Notes: generated by a model not told the origin, from the sequence alone. A stretch of 52,788 nucleotides of DNA from Thalassotalea_B sp049613795 (GCA_049613795.1 JBMZCX010000008.1:1-52788), one strand, 5' to 3'; counted from the stretch's first letter, positions 40,147 to 49,757 are shown. Translations and numbers: made by a program.

Positions 40147-40545
40147 ATGGCGATAAGTTTTGATAAAGCATTTGGTATTCACCCAGATAGCATAAAACTA
40201 CGTGCAAAAAATGCGGAAGTGATCGCAAGTAATATTGCCAATGCTGATACGCCGGGCTATAAGGCAAAAGGCATGGACTTTAAGGCAGCTTTAGCACAGG
40301 CGGCAAGTAAGCAACAAAGCGGCATGGCAAAAACCCACGAAAAACATTTTGATATACGCACTTCAACTAGCAATGGTTTAAATTATCGTACGCCAAATCA
40401 AGCAGATACAGGTGACGGTAATACTGTCGATGTACAAGTGGAACGAAACTTGTATCTAGAAAACTCTATGTATTATCAAGCCAGCCTTCAATTTATGAAT
40501 GGAAAAATTCAAGGTATGAAAAAAGCAATTACTGGAGGGCAATAA
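40147..40545 (+). CDS. flgB: flagellar basal-body rod protein FlgB
   Basis: Proximal rod subunit. The 132-residue product has the flagellar rod N-terminal motif VIASNIANADTPGYKAKGMDF (a 19-residue core around residues 25-45) and a C-terminal helix with LENSMYYQASLQFM. It starts the flgBCDE transcription unit; the gap to flgC is 2 bp. The ATG lies 9 bp after GGAGG, which is inside a hairpin (40117-40140). Confidence 0.95.
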   Translation: MAISFDKAFGIHPDSIKLRAKNAEVIASNIANADTPGYKAKGMDFKAALAQAASKQQSGMAKTHEKHFDIRTSTSNGLNYRTPNQADTGDGNTVDVQVERNLYLENSMYYQASLQFMNGKIQGMKKAITGGQ

Positions 40546-40547
40546 AA

Positions 40548-40970
40548 ATGAGCCTTTTTAACGTATTCGATATATCTGGTAGTGGTATGAGCGCACAATC
40601 CGTTCGCTTGAACACTACGGCAAGTAATATTGCTAATGCTGACAGTGTCAGTAGCAGTATTGATCAAACTTACCGAGCGCGTCATCCAGTGTTTGCCGCA
40701 CAAATGCAAAAAGCTGCCGCTGCTGGTCAAGATGAATCTGTCAGTGTGCAAGTGTTAGGTATTGTAGAAAGCGATAAACCACTAAATGTGGAGTATGCAC
40801 CTGAACATCCAATGTCAGACAAAGATGGTTATATTTATAAGCCTAACGTTAATGTAATTGAAGAAATGACTAATATGATATCAGCATCACGTTCTTATCA
40901 AACCAATATTCAATTAGCTGAGTCGGCAAAAAATATGCTTAACAAAACTTTATTATTAGGCCAGCGTTAA
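40548..40970 (+). CDS. flgC: flagellar basal-body rod protein FlgC
   Basis: Proximal rod subunit. The 140-residue product starts with SLFNVFDISGSGMSAQSVRL, has TTASNIANADSV, the central insert typical of FlgC, and the C-terminal PNVNVIEEMTNMISASRSYQ helix shared by rod and hook proteins. It is 2 bp after flgB and 19 bp before flgD. Confidence 0.96.
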   Translation: MSLFNVFDISGSGMSAQSVRLNTTASNIANADSVSSSIDQTYRARHPVFAAQMQKAAAAGQDESVSVQVLGIVESDKPLNVEYAPEHPMSDKDGYIYKPNVNVIEEMTNMISASRSYQTNIQLAESAKNMLNKTLLLGQR

Positions 40971-40989
40971 TCGCTAGGTAGGAGCTATT

Positions 40990-41676
40990 ATGGAATCAGT
41001 ATCAGGTAGTAATCCATTAGACGGTTTACGTTGGCAAAAAGAAACGTATAAAGAAGTTGAACCCGATCGTGGCATGTTAACACAAGCCGACTTCTTTGCA
41101 TTGATGACGCAAGAATTGGCACATCAAGACCCGACAAAACCCGTAGATAATAATGAAATGATCTCGCAAATGACTGCATTCTCAACAACTGACGGAATTC
41201 AGGTGTTAAATGACCAATTTACCGATTTCGCCTCCTCCATGTCTTCAAGCCAAGCATTACAAGCATCATCGTTAGTTGGGCGAAGTGTGTTAGTGAATGA
41301 TAATGTGTTTGGTATGAACGAAGGAGACAGTATCAAAGGGAAACTGGTGACAGATGAATCAGCCAGTAATGTCAAAATATATGTTGAAAATACCGCAGGT
41401 GAAATTATTCAAACGGTTCCTGTAGGGGACGTACCCGCGGGTGAATCTGTTTTCACTTGGGATGGTATGGCGTCAGACGGTAACCCTGCAGCAGCAGGAG
41501 CCTATCGTTTTCGTATTGCAGGCTTAGTGGATGGAAAAGCATCTGAGCTTTCTGCAATGACTTATCGAAAAGTCGACAGTGTTACGTTAGCTGGCGCAGG
41601 TGGACAAATATTACTTAATCTTAATGGTGGCACATCAATGGCATTAACTGATGTGGTGGAAGTATCTGAAGGTTAG
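40990..41676 (+). CDS. flgD: flagellar hook assembly protein FlgD
   Basis: Hook-capping scaffold protein. The 228-residue product has the export/capping N-terminus with LTQADFFALMTQELAHQDPT, then NNEMISQMTAFSTTDGI, and the C-terminal FlgD Ig/tudor-like region with GESVFTWDGMASDGNPAAAGAY written here in part (GESVFTWDG). It lies between flgC and flgE as in all flg operons and has a normal length for the family. Confidence 0.95.
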   Translation: MESVSGSNPLDGLRWQKETYKEVEPDRGMLTQADFFALMTQELAHQDPTKPVDNNEMISQMTAFSTTDGIQVLNDQFTDFASSMSSSQALQASSLVGRSVLVNDNVFGMNEGDSIKGKLVTDESASNVKIYVENTAGEIIQTVPVGDVPAGESVFTWDGMASDGNPAAAGAYRFRIAGLVDGKASELSAMTYRKVDSVTLAGAGGQILLNLNGGTSMALTDVVEVSEG

Positions 41677-41716
41677 TTTCAGTTATTAAAGAATAGAATT
41701 TTAAAGAGGTGCAATT

Positions 41717-43093
41717 ATGTCATTTAATATAGCTTTAAGCGGATTAAACGCAGCGCAAAAAGACCTTGATGTTACATCAAATAACATCGCAAACGTAAAT
41801 ACGGTTGGTTTTAAGGAATCTCGAGCTGAATTTGTTGATGTATACGCATCTTCACTTTTATCGTCAGGCAAAACTAAAGTGGGTGATGGTGTATTAACCG
41901 CTGATGTGGCGCAACAGTTTTCACAAGGAAGCATTCAATTTACTAATAACTCGTTAGACTTAGCTATCACTGGTAATGGTTTTTTTGCGGTAGTACCTGA
42001 GCTCGATAGTTTAGAAATGTCTTATACACGTGCAGGACAATTTAAATTAAATGACAGTAATTTTGTGGTTAACTCTGGTGGGCAACACTTATTAGGGTTT
42101 CCTGTTAACAGTGATGGAACGTCAGCTTCGGTCAGCTTAAGTACTACTGAACCAATTCGAGTACCAACAGCTTCAGGTGCTCCTCAGTCAACAGGTGAAG
42201 TTGATATTCGTATGAATTTACCCGCAGGTGACTCTTATATTTCTTCGGCGCCTAGTAGTTTTGATCCAAACGATCCTCAAACATTCAATTACTCTACCTC
42301 AGTAACTATTTTTGATTCATTAGGTGATAGCCATATTATGACTTATTACTTTGTGAAAGATGATCCGTCAGTTAACCCTAATGAATGGTTCGTTTTTGCG
42401 GGTGTTGACGGTATTCCTGTGGACATAGAAGATAATACAAATACACCAACGGGTATTTTAGGTGGCGACACTATAGGTCCTTTATCTCCTGGTGGTGTGC
42501 ATGGTGCTAAGTTAGTATTCGATAGCTCAGGTGACTTTATATCACAAACACCTACTTTAGCTAATGGTGGTATTCGAACGGCTCAACTTGGTGCAACTAT
42601 ATTGTCAAATGGTGCTGAGCCGAGTCAAACTATTGAAATTGACTTTAATTTAGATCCATTACAACCAAACCCAAATGAACCAACACAGTTTGCTTCCAAT
42701 TTTGAAGTAACATCATTAGAACAAGATGGCTTAGCAGTAGGTCGCTTAACAGGGATAGATATTGGTATTGATGGTTTGATACGTGCAACTTATAGTAATG
42801 GTACTTCTGAACCACTGTCACGTATTGCTTTAGTTAATTTTGCCAATGAGCAAGGCTTAACACAAATAGGCAATACCTCGTGGAAAGAAAGCATTAACTC
42901 AGGTGAAGCATTAGCAGGTGAAGCAGGAGCGGGAACATTTGGCACCGTAAACTCTTCAGCCTTAGAGCAATCAAATGTAAATTTAACAACGGAGTTAATT
43001 GACCTTATTTCAGCACAGCGTAATTTCCAAGCTAACTCAAGAGCGCTTGAAGTAAGTAATACACTTAATCAAACGATTTTACAAATTCGTTAA
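41717..43093 (+). CDS. flgE: flagellar hook protein FlgE
   Basis: Main hook subunit. The 458-residue product has the N-terminal MSFNIALSGLNAAQKDLDV, the SNNIANVNTVGFKESRAEF motif, variable D1/D2 domains, and the C-terminal SNVNLTTELIDLISAQRNFQ helix that packs in the hook core. It ends the first flg transcription unit: a terminator follows at 43125-43150 and a new sigma-54-type promoter precedes flgF. Confidence 0.96.
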   Translation: MSFNIALSGLNAAQKDLDVTSNNIANVNTVGFKESRAEFVDVYASSLLSSGKTKVGDGVLTADVAQQFSQGSIQFTNNSLDLAITGNGFFAVVPELDSLEMSYTRAGQFKLNDSNFVVNSGGQHLLGFPVNSDGTSASVSLSTTEPIRVPTASGAPQSTGEVDIRMNLPAGDSYISSAPSSFDPNDPQTFNYSTSVTIFDSLGDSHIMTYYFVKDDPSVNPNEWFVFAGVDGIPVDIEDNTNTPTGILGGDTIGPLSPGGVHGAKLVFDSSGDFISQTPTLANGGIRTAQLGATILSNGAEPSQTIEIDFNLDPLQPNPNEPTQFASNFEVTSLEQDGLAVGRLTGIDIGIDGLIRATYSNGTSEPLSRIALVNFANEQGLTQIGNTSWKESINSGEALAGEAGAGTFGTVNSSALEQSNVNLTTELIDLISAQRNFQANSRALEVSNTLNQTILQIR

Positions 43094-43124
43094 ATATAGA
43101 ATTAACACTTCAACGATACCCTAT

Positions 43125-43150
43125 AAGCCCCATTTTTGGGGCTTTTTATT
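43125..43150 (+). terminator. intrinsic terminator after flgE
   Basis: AAGCCCC (43125-43131) pairs with GGGGCTT (43138-43144) around a 6-nt loop, followed by TTTATT. It lies 31 bp after the flgE stop and 29 bp before the -24 element of the flgF promoter. Confidence 0.9.
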
Positions 43151-43172
43151 ATCTCCCTCACATCTTGTTTTT

Positions 43173-43189
43173 TTGGCATCTATATTGCA
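43173..43189 (+). promoter_or_regulatory. sigma-54-type promoter of flgFGHIJ
   Basis: TTGGCATCTATATTGCA is a strong -24/-12 match (TTGGCA and TTGCA at correct spacing). The predicted start is near 43200, 29 nt before the flgF ATG. Confidence 0.82.
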
Positions 43190-43228
43190 TTTATTCTAAT
43201 TATTACTTACTAATTGTTAGGAACCATT

Positions 43229-44029
43229 ATGGATAAGCTGCTATATATCGCCATGAGCGGTGCTAAACAAAATATGCATGCCTTGTCTGTTAATGCCAAT
43301 AACTTAGCAAACGCTAAAACAACTGGCTTTAAGCAAGACATGGCACAAGCTCGTGCAATGCAGGCATTTGGTGAAGGGTTACCTTCACGGGTGTTTTCAA
43401 TGACAGAGCGCGCTAGCCAAAACTTTGACAGTGGTGCCTTTCTAACAACAGGTAGAGATTTAGATATTGCCGTAGAAGGTGAAGGTTGGATCGCCGTACA
43501 AGCTGAAGGGCCTACACCCAATATTGGTACCCAGTTAGGTGTTCAGCAAGTTGGTCAACTAGACAATAGTAATGAAGCTTACACCCGATTTGGCCAATTA
43601 AAGTTATCGGCAGAAGGGTTGCTAGAAACAAGTAATGGTCACCCTGTTATTGGTGAAAATGGGCCTATTACCATTCCCTTACCCGTGAGCAATATTACCA
43701 TTTCTCGTGACGGTACAATAATGATCCGTCCAGAGGGCGCACCAGCTACCGTACAAGAAGAAGTGGGTCGAATTAAATTGGTTAACCCTGCTAACCGCGC
43801 TTTAGAAAAAGGTAATGACGGCCTTTTTAGATTAAAAAATGGTGCGATGGCTGAGGCAGATATTAATGTAAAAGTGGCTAGTGGTGCACTAGAGTCAAGC
43901 AACGTTAATCCTGTTGGGGAAATGACTGACATGATCGCACTACAACGCCAATTTGAAATGCAGCTAAAAATGATGAAAACCGCCGAAGAAATTGACTCTG
44001 CAGCAGCGTCATTAATGCGTGCTTTCTAA
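43229..44029 (+). CDS. flgF: flagellar basal-body rod protein FlgF
   Basis: Rod subunit between proximal rod and FlgG. I place the start at ATG 43229 (MDKLLYIAMSGAKQNM), behind TTAGGAACC; a TTG at 43214 is in frame but sits over the ribosome binding site. The 266-residue product has VNANNLANAKTTGFKQDMA, the TGRDLDIAVEGEGW hook-basal motif and the C-terminal GEMTDMIALQRQFEMQLK helix. It is the first gene of the second flg unit. Confidence 0.95.
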   Translation: MDKLLYIAMSGAKQNMHALSVNANNLANAKTTGFKQDMAQARAMQAFGEGLPSRVFSMTERASQNFDSGAFLTTGRDLDIAVEGEGWIAVQAEGPTPNIGTQLGVQQVGQLDNSNEAYTRFGQLKLSAEGLLETSNGHPVIGENGPITIPLPVSNITISRDGTIMIRPEGAPATVQEEVGRIKLVNPANRALEKGNDGLFRLKNGAMAEADINVKVASGALESSNVNPVGEMTDMIALQRQFEMQLKMMKTAEEIDSAAASLMRAF

Positions 44030-44049
44030 ACTAATTATTGAGGTGACTT

Positions 44050-44838
44050 ATGAACCCAGCATTATGGATCAGTAAAACAGGCTTAGACGCTCAAACTAAA
44101 GATATTGCCGTTATTTCAAATAACTTAGCAAATGCGAGTACTATCGGCTTTAAAAAAAGCCGTGCAGTATTTGAAGACTTACTTTATCAGAATATTAACC
44201 AGCCTGGTGGCCGTAGCGCACAAGATACAGAGTTACCGTCAGGGCTAATGCTTGGTACCGGTACTAAAGTGGTGGCGACGCAAAAAATACATTCCCAAGG
44301 CGACATGCTTAACACAGATAACGCTTTAGATTTATCTATTCAAGGTGCTGGTTTTTTTGAAATACAAATGCCTGATGGTACTTCATCATTTACGCGTAAT
44401 GGACAATTTACTCGAGATGAAGAAGGCAACATGGTGACTTCAGGTGCGGGTTATTTATTACAGCCACAAATTACTATTCCTGATAATGCTCAGCAAATTA
44501 CTATTTCTCAAGACGGTGAAGTATCGGTCAGTATTGCTGGTCAGCCAGAGCCTGCCGTTGTTGGTCAAATAAATACCACTAACTTTGTTAACCCAACAGG
44601 GCTACAGCCAATAGGGCAAAATTTATTTATTGAAACAGCAGTAAGTGGTGCGCCGCAAGAAGGTGTTCCTGGCCTAGAAGGTTTTGGCATGCTGCAACAG
44701 GGGATGCTAGAAACCTCTAATGTGAACACCACCGAAGAGTTAGTGAATTTAATTGAAAGCCAACGGGTGTATGAAATGAACTCTAAGGTTATTTCAGCCG
44801 TTGACCAAATGCTTAGTTACATTAATCAACAATTATAG
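44050..44838 (+). CDS. flgG: flagellar distal rod protein FlgG
   Basis: Distal rod subunit. The 262-residue product, the same length as the classical E. coli protein (260), begins MNPALWISKTGLDAQ, with VISNNLANASTIGFKKSRAVF, the rod-specific segment LYQNINQPGGRSAQD that distinguishes FlgG from hook protein, and the C-terminal EELVNLIESQRVYEMNSK helix. It is 20 bp after flgF and 17 bp before flgH. Confidence 0.97.
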   Translation: MNPALWISKTGLDAQTKDIAVISNNLANASTIGFKKSRAVFEDLLYQNINQPGGRSAQDTELPSGLMLGTGTKVVATQKIHSQGDMLNTDNALDLSIQGAGFFEIQMPDGTSSFTRNGQFTRDEEGNMVTSGAGYLLQPQITIPDNAQQITISQDGEVSVSIAGQPEPAVVGQINTTNFVNPTGLQPIGQNLFIETAVSGAPQEGVPGLEGFGMLQQGMLETSNVNTTEELVNLIESQRVYEMNSKVISAVDQMLSYINQQL

Positions 44839-44855
44839 TTGTTAAGGAGCGTCCC

Positions 44856-45539
44856 ATGAAATATGCAATGTTAGTAATAATCGTATGGATGACGTTATCT
44901 GGCTGTTCAAGCACAGAAACAGCACAAACTTTACCTAATGATCCTGACTTTGCTCCGATCTTACCTGAAATGGAAGAAGAGTCTATTGTTCCAACAGGAT
45001 CATTATTTAAGCCTAATTACGTTAATAACATTTATTCAGACTCGAAAGCGCACCGCGTTGGCGACATTATTTCTGTCATTTTAAGCGAAAGCACGCAAGC
45101 ACAAAAAAATGCCAAAACGGAGCTTAAAAAAGATAATGCGGCGAGTTTAGATCCCGTTATTGGCTTAGGTGGCGCCGCGGTTAATTTTAAAGACGATGCC
45201 ATACAGTTTGGTTTAAACCAAAGTTCTAACTTTAAAGGCGACTCAAAAACAAACCAAGGTAATAGCTTAAGTGGCAACATTTCAGTGCATGTATTACGGG
45301 TGCTACCTAATGGTAACTTAATGATCCGCGGTGAAAAGTGGATGACACTAAACAGTGGTGATGAATATATTCGATTAACCGGTGTTATTCGTGCGCAAGA
45401 CATTAGCGCTAACAACACCATTATTTCAAATAAAGTTGCTAATGCTCGTATTCAATATTCAGGAACAGGAAGTTTTGCTGAAGTTAATGAACAAGGCTGG
45501 TTATCTAAATTTTTCACCAGTAGCTGGTGGCCATTGTAA
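44856..45539 (+). CDS. flgH: flagellar L-ring lipoprotein FlgH
   Basis: Outer-membrane L-ring subunit. The 227-residue product has a lipobox LSGC giving lipidated C17, then a proline-rich linker and the conserved AHRVGDIISVILSESTQAQKN and LPNGNLMIRGEKWM segments, ending GWLSKFFTSSWWPL. It follows flgG closely. The gap to flgI is 80 bp with no clear promoter. Confidence 0.96.
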   Translation: MKYAMLVIIVWMTLSGCSSTETAQTLPNDPDFAPILPEMEEESIVPTGSLFKPNYVNNIYSDSKAHRVGDIISVILSESTQAQKNAKTELKKDNAASLDPVIGLGGAAVNFKDDAIQFGLNQSSNFKGDSKTNQGNSLSGNISVHVLRVLPNGNLMIRGEKWMTLNSGDEYIRLTGVIRAQDISANNTIISNKVANARIQYSGTGSFAEVNEQGWLSKFFTSSWWPL

Positions 45540-45619
45540 AAAGGCGCTAGGAATTAAAAGCATTAGAAATAAATAGAACCTAATCACCTGAACTAATTTA
45601 ACTTTCTATAGGTAACATT

Positions 45620-46702
45620 ATGAAAGCTTTACTCTCCATTATTATACTGCTGCTTGCCTTTAATAGTTATGCACAGCGTATTAAAGACTTAGCTGATGTG
45701 GCAGGTGTTAGAGCCAACCAATTAATTGGCTATGGCTTAGTTGTCGGCTTACCTGGTACAGGCGAGCAAAGCCCGTTTACGGAACAAAGTTTTAAAACGA
45801 TGCTAAGTAATTTTGGTATAACCATGCCAGCCAACTTAAAGCCTAAAATTAAAAATGTGGCTGCGGTTGCAGTACATGCCGAATTAGCCGCTTTTGCAAA
45901 GCCGGGTCAAACAATCGATATTACCGTTTCGTCAATGGGCAGTGCGCAAAGCTTGCGTGGTGGTACTTTATTACAAACGATATTAATGGGGCTAGACGGC
46001 AATGCGTATGCGGTAGCACAAGGTAGTGTTGTTGTTAGTGGTTTAGGCGCAGAGGGTTTAGATGGCTCAAAAGTTATTATTAATACGCCTACTGTTGGCC
46101 GAATAGCTAATGGAGCAATAGTTGAGCGAGAAGTTAAATCACCTTTTACCAGCGGCGACTTTATTACCTTTAATTTAAAAAACTCAGACTTTACTACCGC
46201 TAAACGCTTATCTGACACCATTAATGACTTTATTGCGGGCTCTGCGCGTGCAATAGACGCGACTTCTATTAGAGTAAATGCGCCACGCGATGCGGCTGAT
46301 AGAGTGAGCTTTTTGTCTACTCTGGAGAATTTAGAATTTGAGCCTGATACTCCATCAGCCAAAATAATTGTTAACTCTCGTACAGGTACGATAGTTATTG
46401 GTTCCGAAGTACGTTTATTGCCAGCAGCAATAACTCATGGTGGGATCACAGTAACAATCAATGAAACTGAAAATGTAAACCAACCGAATGCGTTTTCTGA
46501 GGGGGAAACCACCACGACTAATCAATCTATTGTTGATGTGCGTAAAGACGACTCACGAATGTTTGTTTTTAACCCCGGAGTAAGTTTAGACACTCTAGTG
46601 AAAGCAATAAATGATGTGGGAGCAGGTCCTGGCGACGTAATGGCTATTCTTGAAGCGCTCGAACAAGCAGGCGCATTACGAGGAGATTTAGTCATTATTT
46701 AA
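45620..46702 (+). CDS. flgI: flagellar P-ring protein FlgI
   Basis: Periplasmic P-ring subunit. The 360-residue product has a signal peptide (about 1-18, ending SYA), followed by RIKDLADVAGVRANQLIGYG and LVVGLPGTGEQS, the family's hallmark N-terminus of the mature protein, and ends VMAILEALEQAGALRGDLVI. Its chaperone FlgA is encoded at 37419-38108. flgJ starts 16 bp downstream. Confidence 0.97.
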   Translation: MKALLSIIILLLAFNSYAQRIKDLADVAGVRANQLIGYGLVVGLPGTGEQSPFTEQSFKTMLSNFGITMPANLKPKIKNVAAVAVHAELAAFAKPGQTIDITVSSMGSAQSLRGGTLLQTILMGLDGNAYAVAQGSVVVSGLGAEGLDGSKVIINTPTVGRIANGAIVEREVKSPFTSGDFITFNLKNSDFTTAKRLSDTINDFIAGSARAIDATSIRVNAPRDAADRVSFLSTLENLEFEPDTPSAKIIVNSRTGTIVIGSEVRLLPAAITHGGITVTINETENVNQPNAFSEGETTTTNQSIVDVRKDDSRMFVFNPGVSLDTLVKAINDVGAGPGDVMAILEALEQAGALRGDLVII

Positions 46703-46717
46703 TGACTAAATACTACT

Positions 46718-47680
46718 ATGAGCACTCGTATCGCAGACGCACAAAACTTTTTAGATGTTAACGGCTTAACCGATATTCGCCGTCAATCTAAAACAGATGA
46801 TAAAGCGGGTAAAGAAGAGGCCTTACAATCAGCAGCTAAACAGTTTGAAGCTATTTTTATGCAAATGCTATTAAAAAGCATGCGTAGCGCACAAGATGTT
46901 TTAGAGTCTGATAGTCCATTTAATTCAGAATCTACCAAGTTTTATCGTGACATGCACGACCAACAAATGGCACTAGAAATGTCTAATAATGGTTCATTAG
47001 GTTTGTCTGAACTTATTGTGCGTCAGTTAGGTGGTGACAAAGATAACTTCACTCCCAGTAGTGTATTACGCTATGACACAACCCCTGAAGAGCTTGCCGT
47101 GATGAAAGAAAAATTGTTAAACAAGGCTAAAAATCGTCAAATAACTGACAATAATTTAACCGATGTTCAAACGGTAATTCAGCCGAATGCTATTGCAGAG
47201 GCACAAAAATTCAATGAACCTCAAGACTTTGTAACAGCATTAACAGAGCCAGCTAAACAAGCGCAAGCTCGTTTAAAAGTACCTTTTGAAGTTATTATTG
47301 CCCAAGCCGCATTAGAAACAGGGTGGGGTAAAAAAGTCATTAAAACCGCGTCAGGTGAAAGCTCTAATAATTTATTTAATATTAAAGCAGACAAGCGCTG
47401 GCAAGGTGAAAAAACGCAAAAAGAAACATTAGAGTTTGAAAATGGCGCCATGGTTAAAAAGCGTGAACCCTTTAGAGTTTATGCTTCAATAAAAGAAAGC
47501 GTTAACGACTACATTAATTTCCTCTCATCGGGTGACCGATATCAAGCCGCACTTGAACAAGCAGATAATGTGGAACATTTTTTGCAAGGTTTGCAGAGTG
47601 CTGGTTATGCAACAGATCCAAATTATGCTAAGAAAATTCTTGGCACACTTAATACAGTAACCAGCCTAATTAATAAATAG
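46718..47680 (+). CDS. flgJ: flagellar rod assembly protein/peptidoglycan hydrolase FlgJ
   Basis: Bifunctional rod-capping protein and muramidase that opens the cell wall for the rod. The 320-residue product has the N-terminal rod-binding domain (about 38-105; AAKQFEAIFMQMLLKSM) and a C-terminal glucosaminidase domain (about 168-320) with QAALETGWGKK, where E200 is the likely catalytic residue. The two-domain form is typical of gammaproteobacteria. No strong ribosome binding site is visible; coupling to flgI, which ends 15 bp earlier, is likely. Confidence 0.95.
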   Translation: MSTRIADAQNFLDVNGLTDIRRQSKTDDKAGKEEALQSAAKQFEAIFMQMLLKSMRSAQDVLESDSPFNSESTKFYRDMHDQQMALEMSNNGSLGLSELIVRQLGGDKDNFTPSSVLRYDTTPEELAVMKEKLLNKAKNRQITDNNLTDVQTVIQPNAIAEAQKFNEPQDFVTALTEPAKQAQARLKVPFEVIIAQAALETGWGKKVIKTASGESSNNLFNIKADKRWQGEKTQKETLEFENGAMVKKREPFRVYASIKESVNDYINFLSSGDRYQAALEQADNVEHFLQGLQSAGYATDPNYAKKILGTLNTVTSLINK

Positions 47681-47747
47681 TTAATTTTTTATTAGCTTAT
47701 TTAAATTTATCAAATAGTTAATTGGTGCGCTTGTAGGAGTGTAAGTC

Positions 47748-49748
47748 ATGACAGTAAGTTTATATCAAACCGGTGTAAGTGGACTATTAGCCGCGCAACA
47801 GCAGCTAGCAACCACAGGGCATAATATTGCCAATGTTAATACCGAAGGATTTAACCGTCAGCGCGCTGAGCAAGACACCTTTTTAGGTCATAATAATGGC
47901 GGTAACTATATTGGTACGGGAACCTACATTAATGATGTTGTTAGAATTTATGACCAATTTTCTTATCGAGAGCAATTATTTAACCAAAGTAACCTTGGTA
48001 ATGCCGACACCCTACATACCGATTTAAATCAACTTAATGAAATAATGAGCTTTGCTGGTAACGCAGTAGTCGACGGCATTGACAGCTTTTACCAAACGAT
48101 TAATGGCATTGCAGACAATCCAAGCGATATAGGTTTAAGAAGTATCGCCTTAAGCCAAGCCAATATTTTGGCGAGTGACTTTAACTCCCTAAATGAAAAC
48201 TTTAATCAAATTGAAAAATCAATTAACGGGGAAATAGAAGAAGTTGTTGGCCAAATATCAAAAATATCTTTAGAGCTTGCCAAAATTAATGAGCAAGTAT
48301 TAACTGACAAAGGATTGGCAGTAGGCGGACAACCTAATGATCTGCTCGATCGTCGCGACCAATTAATACATGAACTAGGTGAATATACCAACGTAAGCAC
48401 TATCGAAGACCAAAACGGTGTAATGACGGTAATGATAGGTAGTGGTGCAACATTAGTGGCAGGTATAACACCATTAACGGTAAGCGTAAGAGCTGGCGAT
48501 CCGGATCCCCTTAAAACTGAATTGCAAATTTCAGGACCTAATAGCACCGTGGCATTAAATGGCGCGATACTCGGTGGGGCGCTTGGTGCAAAAATAGAAT
48601 TTAGAGATGAACATCTAGCGCAAACACGTGGTGAAATTGACCGCCTAGCCATGGCCATCTCACAAACGTTAAATGCAGCACAAAGCTCAGGTTTAGACTT
48701 AAACGTGCAACAAGGCTTAAACTTTTTTACCGACATTAATACGACAGCATTAATGGAGGGGCGAGTTATGGCGCCTAGTACGAATAACGGTACCGTATCA
48801 GCTAGTGTTGAAATTACAGACGTTAGTGCATTAACAGCCAACGAATATCAAATAAAATATGACGGTGTTAATTATGTGATGACCAATATGGACACAATGT
48901 CTGCATCAATATTAACACTTACACCACCTAACCATTATGACTCAGGCCAAGGTTTTGACTTTGTTATAGACTCTGGTGCCCCAGCTCCTGACGATGTTTT
49001 TATTGTTCGTCCAGGTAAAAATAGCGCCGCATTAATGAAAGTTACCTTAACAAGTGAGTTGGGTATTGCAGCAAGTTCTGCGATTGAAGTTGAAAGCTCA
49101 GAAAACAATGTTAGCGACGGCTCTATTAAAGTTACAGAAGTATACGACCCTGTTGCAGCACGAAACTTTACTTCTACATTGAACGCAGATTTAACTGTCG
49201 ACGTGTATGAAAGTGCACCAGGTACGTATGCTTATCGTGTTTTCGACTCGGGTAATCCACCGCCTGCACCGACAATTGCTACAGGCACATTTGCAGCAGG
49301 TAGTAACGCCGTTATTAACTTACCACCGCTACCTAGTGGCCCAGCATTTCAAATTGAAATTGGTGGCGACCCAGTTGGCCAAGGCCCGCTAGCAAGAGAA
49401 ACGTTTACCATCGCAGATGCATTCGGCGTGGGTAATGCCAATAACGCATTAGCCATGGCACTCACCCAAGAGCAAGGTATTTTAAACAACGGCAAAGACA
49501 CATTTGGCCAAGGCATTGCAACCTCTATTGCTGATGTCGGTTCAAAAGCAAAGTCGGCAGAAATAGTTGCAAGTACAGCCGACGCTTTATACACCCAAGC
49601 ATTTAACCGTAACCAAGAAATATCAGGGGTTAACTTAGATGAAGAGGCTGCCAATATGTTGAAATTTCAACAAGCCTACCAAGCAGCGTCACAAATTATT
49701 TCAACCGCTAATACCTTATTTGACACCATCTTCAATGCGGTACGATAG
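47748..49748 (+). CDS. flgK: flagellar hook-associated protein 1 FlgK
   Basis: Hook-filament junction protein, exported with the help of FlgN. The 666-residue product is longer than E. coli FlgK (547), with the expansion in the central variable domain (about 350-580). Ends are conserved: N-terminal GVSGLLAAQQQLATTGHNIA and NVNTEGFNRQRAE, C-terminal EISGVNLDEEAANMLKFQQA. It lies 67 bp after flgJ and 9 bp before flgL. No promoter was recognised in the 67-bp gap. Confidence 0.95.
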   Translation: MTVSLYQTGVSGLLAAQQQLATTGHNIANVNTEGFNRQRAEQDTFLGHNNGGNYIGTGTYINDVVRIYDQFSYREQLFNQSNLGNADTLHTDLNQLNEIMSFAGNAVVDGIDSFYQTINGIADNPSDIGLRSIALSQANILASDFNSLNENFNQIEKSINGEIEEVVGQISKISLELAKINEQVLTDKGLAVGGQPNDLLDRRDQLIHELGEYTNVSTIEDQNGVMTVMIGSGATLVAGITPLTVSVRAGDPDPLKTELQISGPNSTVALNGAILGGALGAKIEFRDEHLAQTRGEIDRLAMAISQTLNAAQSSGLDLNVQQGLNFFTDINTTALMEGRVMAPSTNNGTVSASVEITDVSALTANEYQIKYDGVNYVMTNMDTMSASILTLTPPNHYDSGQGFDFVIDSGAPAPDDVFIVRPGKNSAALMKVTLTSELGIAASSAIEVESSENNVSDGSIKVTEVYDPVAARNFTSTLNADLTVDVYESAPGTYAYRVFDSGNPPPAPTIATGTFAAGSNAVINLPPLPSGPAFQIEIGGDPVGQGPLARETFTIADAFGVGNANNALAMALTQEQGILNNGKDTFGQGIATSIADVGSKAKSAEIVASTADALYTQAFNRNQEISGVNLDEEAANMLKFQQAYQAASQIISTANTLFDTIFNAVR

Positions 49749-49757
49749 GAGTTACCT

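Noticed and set aside
45032..45421. Long minus-strand ORFs opposite flgH, flgI, flgK and other flg genes
   Set aside because: They lie fully inside well-identified plus-strand genes, have no ribosome binding sites or recognisable motifs, and arise from codon bias of the real genes.
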